Assembly: GCA_963702765.1 (NCBI GenBank) | Contig: CAVPEB010000065.1 | Coordinates: forward strand, 1 to 64,000 | From: DATMNR01 sp963702765 | Lineage (GTDB): Bacteria > Chloroflexota > Ktedonobacteria > Ktedonobacterales > Ktedonobacteraceae | Length of the DNA stretch: 64,000 nt | Reading direction: 5' to 3' | Shown here: piece by piece, positions 27,549 through 37,243 of the stretch | Position numbering within the stretch: the first letter of the stretch is position 1 | Layout of the letters: the number at the start of each line of letters is the position of its first letter | Notes under the pieces: generated by a model | Told to the model about the DNA's origin: nothing | The model's input: the letters and a program-made list of their open reading frames with translations, nothing else | The model's database searches: none | Made by a program: the position numbers and the translations under genes

Positions 27549-29534
27549 TCACGAAATCGTAAATAAGAGTAATACAGAGATAGCCAGGAACGTAATAGGT
27601 ATTCCAAATGCGATAGTTAGTCTGGCACTACGCGGAATCTCCGATCTCCCAAAGAGGTAATATGCAAGTGGACCTAAAATAGGAATCAGATAGACAATTG
27701 CCAACCAGCCTATACGAGCTCCACTCTTTATATCGCTACGGCGCACAAGATCCCAGGTCGCTATGCTAAGCCACACTGCATAGAGGGATAAGGGCAATAA
27801 ATACATATAAAAGCCAAGGATCGATTCTAGAATTGGATTTGCAAGGCCGAGACCACCTATGGTGATACTTGGAGATATGGTTGTAGGGGCTGGTGTCATA
27901 TCAATTGGTGTCCCTTCTGTAATAGTATGGATGCCCTGTAGGTCAATATTGGGATCAGGCATCCCAGGTTGTATAACATCAGTAGGAGGAGATGCAGTCT
28001 TCCAATTGCGAGCCTGAAAACGTCCCAGATTAGACTGCATGAAATGGTCAAGCAAAACTACGACCGAACTAAGGTCGCCTGCACCTGCCCTGGCAAAAAT
28101 AGAGCCACATGCATGCGTGATCTGCAGGAACGGTGGTACAGTGCGTGAGACTGTATTACCTGAGAAGCAGTTGTTCCCTGCTGAGAGAGATGCAAGTGCA
28201 AGATCTGCAACACCTGAATTCGTAATCACATTATTTTTGACTGAGTTCCCGCTTGGTTGCCAGAAATTCTTATCAATGTTTGAGATTACCAGAATTCCAT
28301 AGTACTTATGCCCACTGATTCTATTACCCTCGACGAGATTATTATTGCCACCTCCGAGCACAATGCCATTGCCAATGGCGGGATACTCAAGCACTTTAGC
28401 AGGTGCATCGAAATTGTTATTGTTCTCCACCAGATTGTTGATGATCGTATCTCCATCCTGTGGTGGATTAGGTTCAGAATCAAGTGTGTTTGGGTCAATT
28501 CCAGACATGTTATTCCGCCAGATGGAATTACTGATGACGAGATTTCCGCCAGCATTCGTACCAGAAAAGCCCAACGCATTATCTTCCGATATCACATTCG
28601 TGATCAGTGCATTACATGGATGACAGGCACCAATATAGAAACCGGAATCCGGATGTCCCGCTGCGAGGGAGTTGTCGAATTGCCCATCTGTAGCGCTATA
28701 CGAATAGATACCATAATCTCCATTATTATAAGCTGTCAGATAACTTCCACGATAACCTTTGACACCTGTCCAATAAAAGCCATTACCCTCGAAGTGGCGC
28801 GCAGTCATATTTTCGATGACTACATTATCAGCTAGCACCTCAAATCCATCGTCGAGATTGTATTGCCCATCTAGTATCACTTTATTACGATCACGGCCAC
28901 GTATCGTAATATTCGGGGTTTTTACTCTAACAGATTCACGGTATGTGCCATCGGGATTGTTACTTGGACCTATTGAAATTAAATCACCAGGAACGGCAGC
29001 GTTCACTGCAGCCTGTATGGTGGAATATTGCTCTGGAACCTTTAAAATTGCATGGGGTGGCGATGATGGCTGAACTATGTAATCTGTCGAAACAAGACTG
29101 GAGGATGAAGGATCTACAATGATTACGCCTGCCATACCAGATCCACCAGGCCCACCGTGTAGGGTGCAATAATAAGGATAGCGTCCAGGTTTTGTAAATT
29201 TATGCGAATATTGTGCTCCAGGGTCAAAAAGTCCGGAATCGTAGCTGTTGTCATCAGCAGTCACTGTGTGCGAAGTCTGGCCATTATTTACCCAGGTAAC
29301 CGTCTGTCCAACCTTAATATGTAATTCAGCCGGGCTAAAAGCATTATCTATGGCAGAAACGGTTGGTCCCGATGGAGTAGCGCTTGCTCCGCCGCAAGCT
29401 GAAAGCATGATGATTAGAAGAAAAAAAATGGATATTAGGCCACACAATGAGAAGAGAGTTCTTTTCTTAACCTGATAATTATGATCAATCTTTTTATGTG
29501 GAAGAAACCCATGTTGTCGACTAACGAGCTTCAT
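27549..29534 (-). CDS. lipoprotein: cupredoxin + right-handed beta-helix + C-terminal PLDc_N-like membrane part
   Basis: 661 aa with an unusual three-part build. The lipobox LLIIMLSACGG follows a hydrophobic stretch. Residues about 60-140 are a plastocyanin-like cupredoxin with copper ligands in SHTVTADD, YYCTLHGG and GMAG. Residues about 165-480 form a parallel beta-helix: CASH-type repeats such as ISGHKYYGILVISN and VIENMTARHFEGNGFYWTG, of the kind found in periplasmic nitrous-oxide-type NosD and polysaccharide-acting proteins. The C-terminus has three membrane helices like PLDc_N (LVYLIPILGPLAYYLFGRSE pattern). Anchored outside, with copper possibly bound. I know no function. The start at 29534 is uncertain; the next ATG is not clearly better. 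Confidence 0.75.
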   Translation of the reverse strand: MKLVSRQHGFLPHKKIDHNYQVKKRTLFSLCGLISIFFLLIIMLSACGGASATPSGPTVSAIDNAFSPAELHIKVGQTVTWVNNGQTSHTVTADDNSYDSGLFDPGAQYSHKFTKPGRYPYYCTLHGGPGGSGMAGVIIVDPSSSSLVSTDYIVQPSSPPHAILKVPEQYSTIQAAVNAAVPGDLISIGPSNNPDGTYRESVRVKTPNITIRGRDRNKVILDGQYNLDDGFEVLADNVVIENMTARHFEGNGFYWTGVKGYRGSYLTAYNNGDYGIYSYSATDGQFDNSLAAGHPDSGFYIGACHPCNALITNVISEDNALGFSGTNAGGNLVISNSIWRNNMSGIDPNTLDSEPNPPQDGDTIINNLVENNNNFDAPAKVLEYPAIGNGIVLGGGNNNLVEGNRISGHKYYGILVISNIDKNFWQPSGNSVKNNVITNSGVADLALASLSAGNNCFSGNTVSRTVPPFLQITHACGSIFARAGAGDLSSVVVLLDHFMQSNLGRFQARNWKTASPPTDVIQPGMPDPNIDLQGIHTITEGTPIDMTPAPTTISPSITIGGLGLANPILESILGFYMYLLPLSLYAVWLSIATWDLVRRSDIKSGARIGWLAIVYLIPILGPLAYYLFGRSEIPRSARLTIAFGIPITFLAISVLLLFTIS

Positions 29535-29692
29535 AATTAACTCCTTCGACGTTTTGTGAGTGGATTGATACTCACTAGTATAGTTGGCAGAAAGAGTGAA
29601 TGCAAGAGTTTTAAAATTTCAGGCAACCGTATCCGGAAATCAGCATGTATGGTATTATGATTACAGCACATGCAATTTGTGGAGAAACATAC

Positions 29693-29956
29693 GTGACGAA
29701 ATCTCAAGATGAGGGCGCTTTCGAGGTGACTTTCTATACAAAGGCTGGATGCCACCTTTGTGAAGAAGCGCGAGACATGCTAGATGACATTGCAGCGTTA
29801 ACACCTTATGAACTTACGGAGATCGATATTAGAAGCGATCCAGCGACCTTTGAAAAATATCGCTACCGCATCCCTGTTATTGTCATTAATAACGAAACTA
29901 TTATCGAAGGACGAATCGAATTTCGAGAGCTAGCTAAGGCATTCCAATTACGTTGA
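29693..29956 (+). CDS. glutaredoxin/thioredoxin-fold family protein (DUF836-like)
   Basis: Small thioredoxin-fold protein. VTFYTKAGCHLCEEARDMLDD carries a CxxC redox pair; cis-Pro segment YRYRIPVIVINNETIIEGRI; about 87 aa as in the family. I chose GTG 29693 because GGAG lies 8 bases upstream; an ATG at 29645 would add 16 residues not typical of the family. The stop is followed 21 bases later by the next gene. Confidence 0.75.
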   Translation: MTKSQDEGAFEVTFYTKAGCHLCEEARDMLDDIAALTPYELTEIDIRSDPATFEKYRYRIPVIVINNETIIEGRIEFRELAKAFQLR

Positions 29957-29977
29957 GTGTTTCGAATAAGGAACAAC

Positions 29978-30553
29978 ATGGCTATACAAGAAGTACATAA
30001 CACATCTCACCAGGCTAATTCGCCAGGAAGGCAAACTCTGGACCGAGTTATGAACAACATCGGTCAATTTGTAGGCAACTTTCTAATACAATACTGGGCA
30101 ACCATGATTACATGCGTGTTGGGTATACTGGTATTTGCTGCGCTAAGCGTTCCATTTCTCTCATACTTCGGACTGGATGCAATTTCAAAACAAATTTTCT
30201 TTGCACTCCATATGATATGCGCGCAAGTTCCCTCACACTCGTTTTACATTTTTGGACATCAACTGGGTATGTGCGCGCGCAACTTCTCCATATATGCTTC
30301 CATGTTTGTTGGTAGTTTGATCTTTGTCTTGAGCAAGAAGCGTATTCCCGGTATCCCCTGGTGGCTCTGGATATTGATGATCCTGCCCATGGCTATAGAC
30401 GGCACTACGCAGATGTTCGGATTGCGTGAAAGTACATGGGAACTGCGCGTCCTGACCGGTACCCTTTTCGGATTAGGCAATGTATGGTTTGCACTCCCTC
30501 TTATCCAGAAGACCATTCTCGAATCACTTCCCGTCCAATCATTTAAGCCATAA
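29978..30553 (+). CDS. DUF2085 family membrane protein
   Basis: Predicted inner-membrane protein with four to five helices, 191 aa. The family signature is clear: HMICAQVPSHSFYIFGHQLG, then MCARNFSIYASMFVG, and later WILMILPMAIDGTTQMFGLRES. The motif His and Cys residues hint at metal binding, but no function is established. ATG 29978 with AAGGAACAAC upstream is preferred to a GTG at 29957. Likely an operon with the thioredoxin-fold gene. Confidence 0.78.
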   Translation: MAIQEVHNTSHQANSPGRQTLDRVMNNIGQFVGNFLIQYWATMITCVLGILVFAALSVPFLSYFGLDAISKQIFFALHMICAQVPSHSFYIFGHQLGMCARNFSIYASMFVGSLIFVLSKKRIPGIPWWLWILMILPMAIDGTTQMFGLRESTWELRVLTGTLFGLGNVWFALPLIQKTILESLPVQSFKP

Positions 30554-30575
30554 TGCATCCAATTGAGCTCAGCGT

Positions 30576-31464
30576 ATGATAGATATCAACGGGTTTCTAC
30601 AGGATATTGTAGGTCACTCTCACCGAGGTGAAAGGCTTGCAAGCCGTTGTTCTTGGCGGTTCCTGGGCTTCAAATACCCAACGTCCTGGACTCCGACATT
30701 GATGTAGGCTTATATTACAATGAACACACACCGCTGGATATCGACCACGTAAGAAAGATTGCCCAGGAAACTCAATGACTTTCCTAACCCGGAGGTGACG
30801 GTATTGGGAGGATGGGGTAGATGGGTGAACGGAGGAGCGTGGCTTACAATCAAGGGACAACGAGTAGATTTCCTCTATAGAAACATAGATCTTCGTCTCT
30901 ACAATTATCGACGAATGTAACAGAGGAGAAACGCAATTCGATTATCTACAACAACCTCCATATGGATTTTATAGCTATATTTATTGTGCCGAAACACAGA
31001 TGTGTAAAGTCATCTTTGATCCTCAAAAAATCATTGCAGGTTTAAAGTCAAAGGTTTCCAACTATTCTGAATTTTTAAAAAGCAATATTATCAATAACTT
31101 TTTGTGGCAAGCAGAATTTGCACTCGAGGTTGCAAAAAAACCAGCTCATACAGGCAATGTGTTTTTTGTCGCAGGTTGCCTTACAAGAATTGCAAGCAGC
31201 ATGGTTCAAGTTCTGTATGCACTCAACGAAACGTACTTTGTCAGCGATAAAAGACTTAAAAAGGATTTAGAGCAATTTAACCTCAAACCTCAAGACTTTG
31301 GAATGAGATTAGACCGTATGCTTGGAGACATTGGACGTGATAGCAAAGAACTCTCCGAAACGCTACTAAACGCTCAAATCCTACTCAGCGAAATCATTGA
31401 GTTATGTAAAGATAAATATACGCCTAAGTTTGATTTGCATGCGCTCTCGCCAAAAAGCCTTTAA
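30576..31464 (+). CDS. nucleotidyltransferase domain protein (DUF4037-like), frame interrupted four times
   Basis: About 295 aa when four single bases are skipped: GTA-G-GTC 30612, CCT-G-GAC 30688, GAA-A-CTC 30770, CGT-C-TCT 30897. The restored N-terminus reads VVLGGSWASNTQRPDSDIDVGLYY, the GS...DxD signature of pol-beta-type nucleotidyltransferases, followed by VDFLYRNID and a helical C-terminal domain that is open without a break from 31000 on. All four breaks lie in the catalytic half. Every one is +1 and no conserved residue is lost. As it stands no intact catalytic protein can be read without frameshifting. The substrate is unknown; aminoglycoside-type adenylyltransferases are distant relatives. 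Confidence 0.68.
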
Positions 31465-31571
31465 TACGCTATAATCTAGCCTGAAGTTTGATCCAGGAAA
31501 ACACTACCAACTCGATTTAATTCAGCATATCCGAGAAAGTATTATACTAAAAGCAATCAGATGAGAAATAT

Positions 31572-33057
31572 ATGACCGATCACATTACCACAGAAACAAC
31601 ATTTGCAATTACAACACTAGGCTGTAAGGTGAATCAGGCTGACAGCGAAGCTATCAGTGAACAGATGAGTGCGGCGGGGTTCGTGCAGTGTGACTTCAGC
31701 GACAGGGCAGATATCTACATTGTCAACACCTGTACTGTTACACATATGGGTGATCGCAGTTCGCGTCAAATGATCAACCAGGCGCGCCGCCGCCGTCCTG
31801 ATGCTATGCTTGTCGTCACAGGTTGTTACGCCGAGATAAATCCTCAGGCCGTTGCCACGCTACCTGGCGTTGACCTTGTAATTGGCAATAGTAACAAAGA
31901 ATCACTGGTAGATAGCATTAATACACAACTGAAATACTCTCCAATCACTACACAGCAAACAGAGAATGAAGCCGCTAATGCACTTAATTCAAATGCACAG
32001 AAACGTTTCCTGCCAGTTCTTCATGCGGAGAATCAGCATATTGGCAGTGATAATTCTCTCCAATTTATTGGAGCAGATGAGGAACCCAAGCCCGACAATC
32101 TCTCGCGAATATCACTGGTTTCTGATCTCGCAACTTTACCAGCAGCAGCCAATTCAAGACTACATACACGAACGCGTGTACAGATGAAAGTGCAGGATGG
32201 GTGCGATAATCGTTGCACGTATTGTATCGTTCCATACGTTCGAGGAGGTTCACGCAGTCGTAGCATCGAATCAGTTGTTGAACACGTGCAACGCAAGACG
32301 AAGGCAGGATTTCAAGAGATTGTGCTTACAGGTATTCACCTGGGAGACTACCATCCTGATACTGACAAAAAGCGCGACCTCGGCGACCTGATAGCTGCTC
32401 TATTGCATGATACTGATATACCTCGCATACGTGTTTCCTCACTCGAGCCAGAAGATTTTCGCCTTGAATGGTTGGAACTTTGGGAAAGCCCTCGCATGTG
32501 TCGTCATCTGCACCTACCCATGCAAAGCGGTTCGGATTATATATTACGACGTATGGCACGTCGCTATAACAGCGAGCGCTACCACAAAATTGTTACGACA
32601 GCCAAACAACTTGTTCCAGGTATAGCAATCAGCACCGACATTATTACAGGATTCCCTGGTGAGAGCGATAGTGATTTTGATCAGACTTACCAGCTAGCTA
32701 CGGAATTACAATTTGCCAAAGCGCATATCTTCCGATTCTCACCGAGACTGGGCACTGCTGCAGCCCGCATGCAAGGGCAAGTTAAAGAAGAAATCAAAAA
32801 AGCGCGAAGCGAGACGTTTACTTGCGCTAAACGACCTGGACGTACGCCGTTTCCGACAACAATTCCTGGGTGAAACCGCACAGGTTCTTCTCGAAAGCTA
32901 CAAGCATGGACGTTGGGAGGGCCTGACAGATAATTACCTGCGTGTTGAAGTGGATGGATTGGCCGACACAACAAACCAGAATTGGCAAAACACAATTGTA
33001 AAAGCACATCTGAAAGAGTTAGTGGATGACGGAGTACTCGGCGTTGTGATTGAGTAG
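31572..33057 (+). CDS. mtaB: tRNA (N6-threonylcarbamoyladenosine) methylthiotransferase (one frame interruption)
   Basis: Radical-SAM enzyme of the MiaB/MtaB family that methylthiolates t6A37 of tRNA. N-terminal UPF0004 domain: TTLGCKVNQADSEAI, NTCTVTHMGDRSSRQ, VTGCYAEINP (three cluster-binding Cys). Radical-SAM motif DGCDNRCTYCIVPYVRGGSRSR, then LTGIHLGDY and SGSDYILRRMARRY. Between residues about 120 and 205 lies an unusually long Gln/Asn-rich linker. The first frame stops at 32873; dropping one A from the run at 32796-32801 (or the A of CGA-A-GCG just after) restores LLALNDLDVRRFRQQF and the TRAM-like end at 33057. Start: ATG 31572, weak ribosome site. Confidence 0.87.
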
Positions 33058-33127
33058 GATATAACCTTCGAACGTATTACTATAGAGTAACAGGTTTTTG
33101 ATCAGCCAGAAAACAATAACAGGTCCC

Positions 33128-34246
33128 ATGTTTATGAAATTGAAACGTTTAACAATTTTTCCTATTTTACTCCTCCTCACATTTCTTATTGCAGCCTGTG
33201 GTGATTCGTTCACATCAACAACATCAAACGTAGGACCTATCGACTCACCGACTGCCCATTCACAACCTAAAACTACATCATCATTAAAAGCAAGTGGAAC
33301 TTTCCAGGAGTATTCATTACCACTGCCAAATAGCGGGCTAATGCGACCTGCCATTGACCACAAAGGCCGTATCTGGTTCGGTGAGATGGGCCATAATCTT
33401 CTGGCTGACTTCGATCCCCACTCGCAAAAATTTCAACAGATCACACCACCCCGCGGACGTTCAGGAATTATGGGAGTTGTAGTTGCTGCTGATGATACAA
33501 TCTGGTTTGCGGAGCAGTATGCTAATTATATCGGCCATTACTTTCCTGCTAGTGGACGATTTCAGACGTATCCATTACCCACTCTGGCCTTTCCTGATCA
33601 AGGAGTTCCTGGCAAAACTCTTACACTCCCAAGCGCACCAAACGACTTGGTGCTTGATAATCAGGGCAATATCTGGTTTACAGAATTAAATGCGAACGCT
33701 GTAGGTCGACTGAATATGCAAAGCGGGCAGACTCAACAATATTTCCTTACAAAAACAAAGACGTCTCAATCACTCAATCCATACGGGATAACTATCGATC
33801 CACAGGGAAATATCTGGTTCACGGAGGCCAGTACAAATCATATTGGTCGCCTGAATCCGAAAACAGGTCAGATCAGCTACTTTTCCATGCAAGGATCATC
33901 AACACCGCTCATGGAGATCGCATCCGATCCCCATGGCATCATCTGGACTACTTCGTTTTCAACTGGTCTTCTACTAAGCTTCAATCCGAAAACTACTACT
34001 TTCACACCATATTATGCACCCTCATCTGGCGGTATATATGGGATCACCATTACACCTGGAGGTCAGGTGTGGGTAACGATTACCGCTGGGAATGCAATAG
34101 CAAATCTTGATCCCGCGGCTAAACGCTTCATCGAGTATGCCATCCCAAGTAGTGGAAGTTTACCTCTGGGCGTTGTACTGGGAGCAAACAATTCGGTGTG
34201 GTTCACTGAAGCTGGAAGCAATAAGATTGGTATGTTGAATCCATAA
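33128..34246 (+). CDS. Vgb-like beta-propeller lipoprotein
   Basis: Exported lipoprotein: FPILLLLTFLIAACGDS is a signal peptide with lipobox. The rest is a six- to seven-bladed propeller of the virginiamycin B lyase/SMP-30 type with repeated GxIWFTE-like blades (IDHKGRIWFGE, ADDTIWFAEQ, LDNQGNIWFTELNANAVGRLN, IDPQGNIWFTEASTNHIGRLNP, GANNSVWFTEAGSNKIGMLNP). True Vgb lyases are cytoplasmic, so the anchor argues for a binding or surface role. Frame intact; ATG at 33128, with another at 33134. Confidence 0.75.
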   Translation: MFMKLKRLTIFPILLLLTFLIAACGDSFTSTTSNVGPIDSPTAHSQPKTTSSLKASGTFQEYSLPLPNSGLMRPAIDHKGRIWFGEMGHNLLADFDPHSQKFQQITPPRGRSGIMGVVVAADDTIWFAEQYANYIGHYFPASGRFQTYPLPTLAFPDQGVPGKTLTLPSAPNDLVLDNQGNIWFTELNANAVGRLNMQSGQTQQYFLTKTKTSQSLNPYGITIDPQGNIWFTEASTNHIGRLNPKTGQISYFSMQGSSTPLMEIASDPHGIIWTTSFSTGLLLSFNPKTTTFTPYYAPSSGGIYGITITPGGQVWVTITAGNAIANLDPAAKRFIEYAIPSSGSLPLGVVLGANNSVWFTEAGSNKIGMLNP

Positions 34247-34279
34247 AGTCCCTACCAAGATATATCCACCAAACACGCT

Positions 34280-36317
34280 TTAGGTTAAATACTTCTCGAA
34301 CCAACCTAGTATGTGCCGTAAACGCTCAATGCGTAATTTCGGGTGACCGCCGCGAGACAGCCCATGGCTTTGGCCTTCAAAACGCACAAAGAGCACTTCG
34401 CGCCCAAGATATTTGAGTGACGCAAAGAGTTGTTCTGCTTGCTCGATGCTACATCGCAGATCCTGCTCGCTATGAATAATGAGTAAAGGAGTATGAATAT
34501 TCTTAACGTACGTGATAGGGGACATGTGCATGTATTTATCCAGTCCATCCCACGGAGTTGTATCGAGTTCATCGTCTGCAAATGTCCAGCCGAAGTCGCA
34601 AGAGCCAAAGTCGGAAGCTAGATTTGTTACGCTGCGATCAGTTACTGCTACTCTAAAACGATCAGTATGTCCAATCAACCAGTTTGTCATGTAGCCTCCG
34701 TAACTGCCGCCAGTAACACCCATACGCTTCTCGTCGATATAGCCTTTTTGCAATAAAGCATCCACCCCGGCCATAATATCTTGCGAATCCTTTTCACCCC
34801 ACGCTCCACGCACAGCTAAAGAAAATTCACGCCCATAACCACAACTTCCTCGTGGATTAGTAAAGAGAACAACATAACCCTCAGCAGTCAACAACTGCAT
34901 CTCATGGAAAAAGCCATAGCCATACTGGGTTGCAGGACCACCATGAATCTCTACGATCAATGGATATTTTTTGGATGTATCAAAATCGCGTGGCTTCATA
35001 ATCCAGCCATCTATCGGCCAGTCATCTGCACCTGTATAAGGCATATATTCCAGTGTAGATAAGTCCATTTCACTGAGCAAAGCATCGTTGAATGTCGTCA
35101 AACGATGCAATTCGCTTTCTGACGTTAATGATCGCACAAAGATTTCCTGTAATTGTGTTGGATTGCCAATCAGTAAAGCTATTCTGCTATTCAAAGTATC
35201 GATGCTGTAATCACGCACATGGAGTTCGCCCGTGGTAAGTGTTGATGGATTTACACCTGCACCAATTGTAGGTATAGTGTAGATACGTGAAGCACCCCTG
35301 TGACTTGCAAGCACGAACAATGTTCTTCCATCATTTGACCATGTGGGAGCTGGGGTGAGATGTTCATCGCCAACATCACTATTCGTCCAATCCTGAAAGG
35401 TACCCTCAAAATCTTGCGACAGGCAGGTAGCGGAGCCTAGTTCGGCATTCGTAGGAATCGTGTACAGATCTAAGTGCCCACCCGAGTGAATTTTGAGACC
35501 CCCTGTGAAAGCGATTGTCGTGCCATCTGGTGACCAGGAAGGCGTATTACAGACAAGAGAACAATTGGTCAGACACTTCAAATCACCCGCTTTTACATTA
35601 GAAATACTGAGCGTATAGATGTCAGGGCAGGGAAAGCGCCAGCGGTCTTCTTGTCGGCTGGAGACAAACGCAATTCGTGAACCATCAGGAGACCACGCTG
35701 CATCAGTATCATCCCAATCACCCTCGGTGAGTTGTCGTGCTTCACCACCAGCGACATCGATCAGGAAGAGGTGGTTACGTCTTTCATAGATAAAGCCAAC
35801 TCCATCGAGACGGTACCATAATCGATCAATGACACGCACTTTGGGAAGTGGATTTCCATCTTCAGTTTCTTCATCAGCAGGTCCCACTTGCGCAGAAAAT
35901 ACGATATGTTCGCTATCTGGCGACCAGACAGGACTTGATGCTCCATGTTGCATATTCGTGAGTTGTCGCGCTTCACCGCCATTGGTTGGGATCAGCCAGA
36001 TTTGCGATTTTGTTTTCCCTGGTTTTTTCGGCTCTACTTGCCCTTTATCACCAGGCTCACTTTCTCGATCAGCAACAAAAGCAAGCCATTTCCCATCTGG
36101 TGACCAGCAAGGACTATGAGCATTGGATGATCCGCTGGTAAAGCGTTTCGCTTCTCCTCCATCCATAGAGATCATCCAGATGGAAGAATGATATTCCTGC
36201 TTTCGCTCATTTATCGTTGTGACAACAAATGCTACTCGCTGCACCATCAGGCGAAATACGCGGCCTGCTGACTTGCTTAAACTTGTACAGGTCTTCAATG
36301 GTAATATTACGCGACAT
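34280..36317 (-). CDS. S9 family peptidase (prolyl oligopeptidase type), one frame interruption near the start
   Basis: About 679 aa. N-terminal seven-bladed propeller with WSPDGxxIAF repeats (CWSPDGKWLAFVADRE, AWSPDGSRIAFVSS, SWSPDGTTIAFTG), then an alpha/beta-hydrolase domain with the triad: Ser in GVTGGSYGGYMTNW, Asp in HSEQDLRCSIEQ, His in FEGQSHGLSRGG. The long frame seems to begin at a poor start (36298), but a natural N-terminus, ATG 36317 (MSRNITIEDLYKFKQV), with AAGGA upstream, joins it by skipping the G at 36239 (GCA-G-CGA), giving RISPDGARVAFVVTT. Cytoplasmic: no signal peptide. The preceding gene ends 10 bases upstream. Confidence 0.88.
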
Positions 36318-36327
36318 AAAATAATCC

Positions 36328-37158
36328 TTAGCGGCGTCGACGGCTACTACGCCTTTCTTTATCAAGAGCCAGATCTAATGATTCGTGTAGACCTTCAAAA
36401 TCGTCAACATCGAGTTGCAGCTCTACTGCTGGAAGATCATCGGGTCTGGAATGTCCTTCTTCATAAAGGCGTAGAACCAGCGCAAGTTCAACTTGGAGCA
36501 GACTTTCTTCAACTCCAAGACTCTCTTCACTCACAATACTCTCTACATCCTCATGATCTTCTTCACTCTCTTCGTCTGTCTCAGTTTGAGTAAAGAACAC
36601 TTCGATACGAGCACAACGGAAACGGCCTGTGAGCTTTAGTGCATCAGTTGAAAGCTCCTCAGCCAATTCACGCACAACCTCCATCATTTGAACAAAGGCG
36701 TCTTGCAGTTGTTCAAGGGCATCTTCTTCTTCATCCCCTAACGTAATATCATTGTCTTCTAGATCTTCGATGGTCAATTCGACACTGCTGCCAGGATCTG
36801 GTAAACGCTGGCGCGCAAGATCGTTGAGCCGCTCAAGTGCCTGCGCAAAGGCCGGTGAGAGAGGGGTATTTTCTCGCTCACCCGACATAATATCTTTGTT
36901 CTCGCCTGTTTCTTCTACTTCTCTATTTTCATCCTCATCCTCATCTTCATCGTCCGAACCAAGACCCGCAGCTTCTTCCACAGCCAGAATCTGCTGGTGC
37001 AGTTGCTCAACCACCTCTCAATTCATATACGCAAGAATACGTGCCTGCCTTGAGGCCGCTACAAAAAGAAACGGAGGCCAGTCTCGGTAGCGCTCTCTAC
37101 CACGTAAGTAGCGCAACTCCACCATCCCCAACGTATCAAGTCGTAGTGAAAGCTCCAT
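36328..37158 (-). CDS. acidic protein of unknown function, interrupted by an in-frame TGA
   Basis: ATG 37158 has an excellent ribosome site (TTGGAGGGAATA). It opens a 46-codon frame (MELSLRLDTLGMVELRYLRG ...) that meets TGA at 37018-37020 and then continues in the same frame for 230 codons as EVVEQLHQQILAVEEAAGLG and a very acidic stretch (DDEDEDEDE), ending RRSSRRRR. Either the two halves form one gene with a stop in it, or the second part begins at a GTG (37014) with no ribosome site. I do not recognise the family. The end lies 10 bases before the S9 peptidase start, so the two are probably co-transcribed. Confidence 0.5.
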
Positions 37159-37243
37159 TATTCCCTCCAATAGTTGAATTGACCCCATCATACCACACGT
37201 AGGAGCAATTTCTACAACCACAGGCACAAAGATTTAGATTCAC

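Noticed and set aside
37018..37020. TGA read as tryptophan (code change)
   Set aside because: Several intact genes end at TGA with proper family lengths (trpA, trpG, plsC restored end, thioredoxin-fold gene), so TGA is a stop here.
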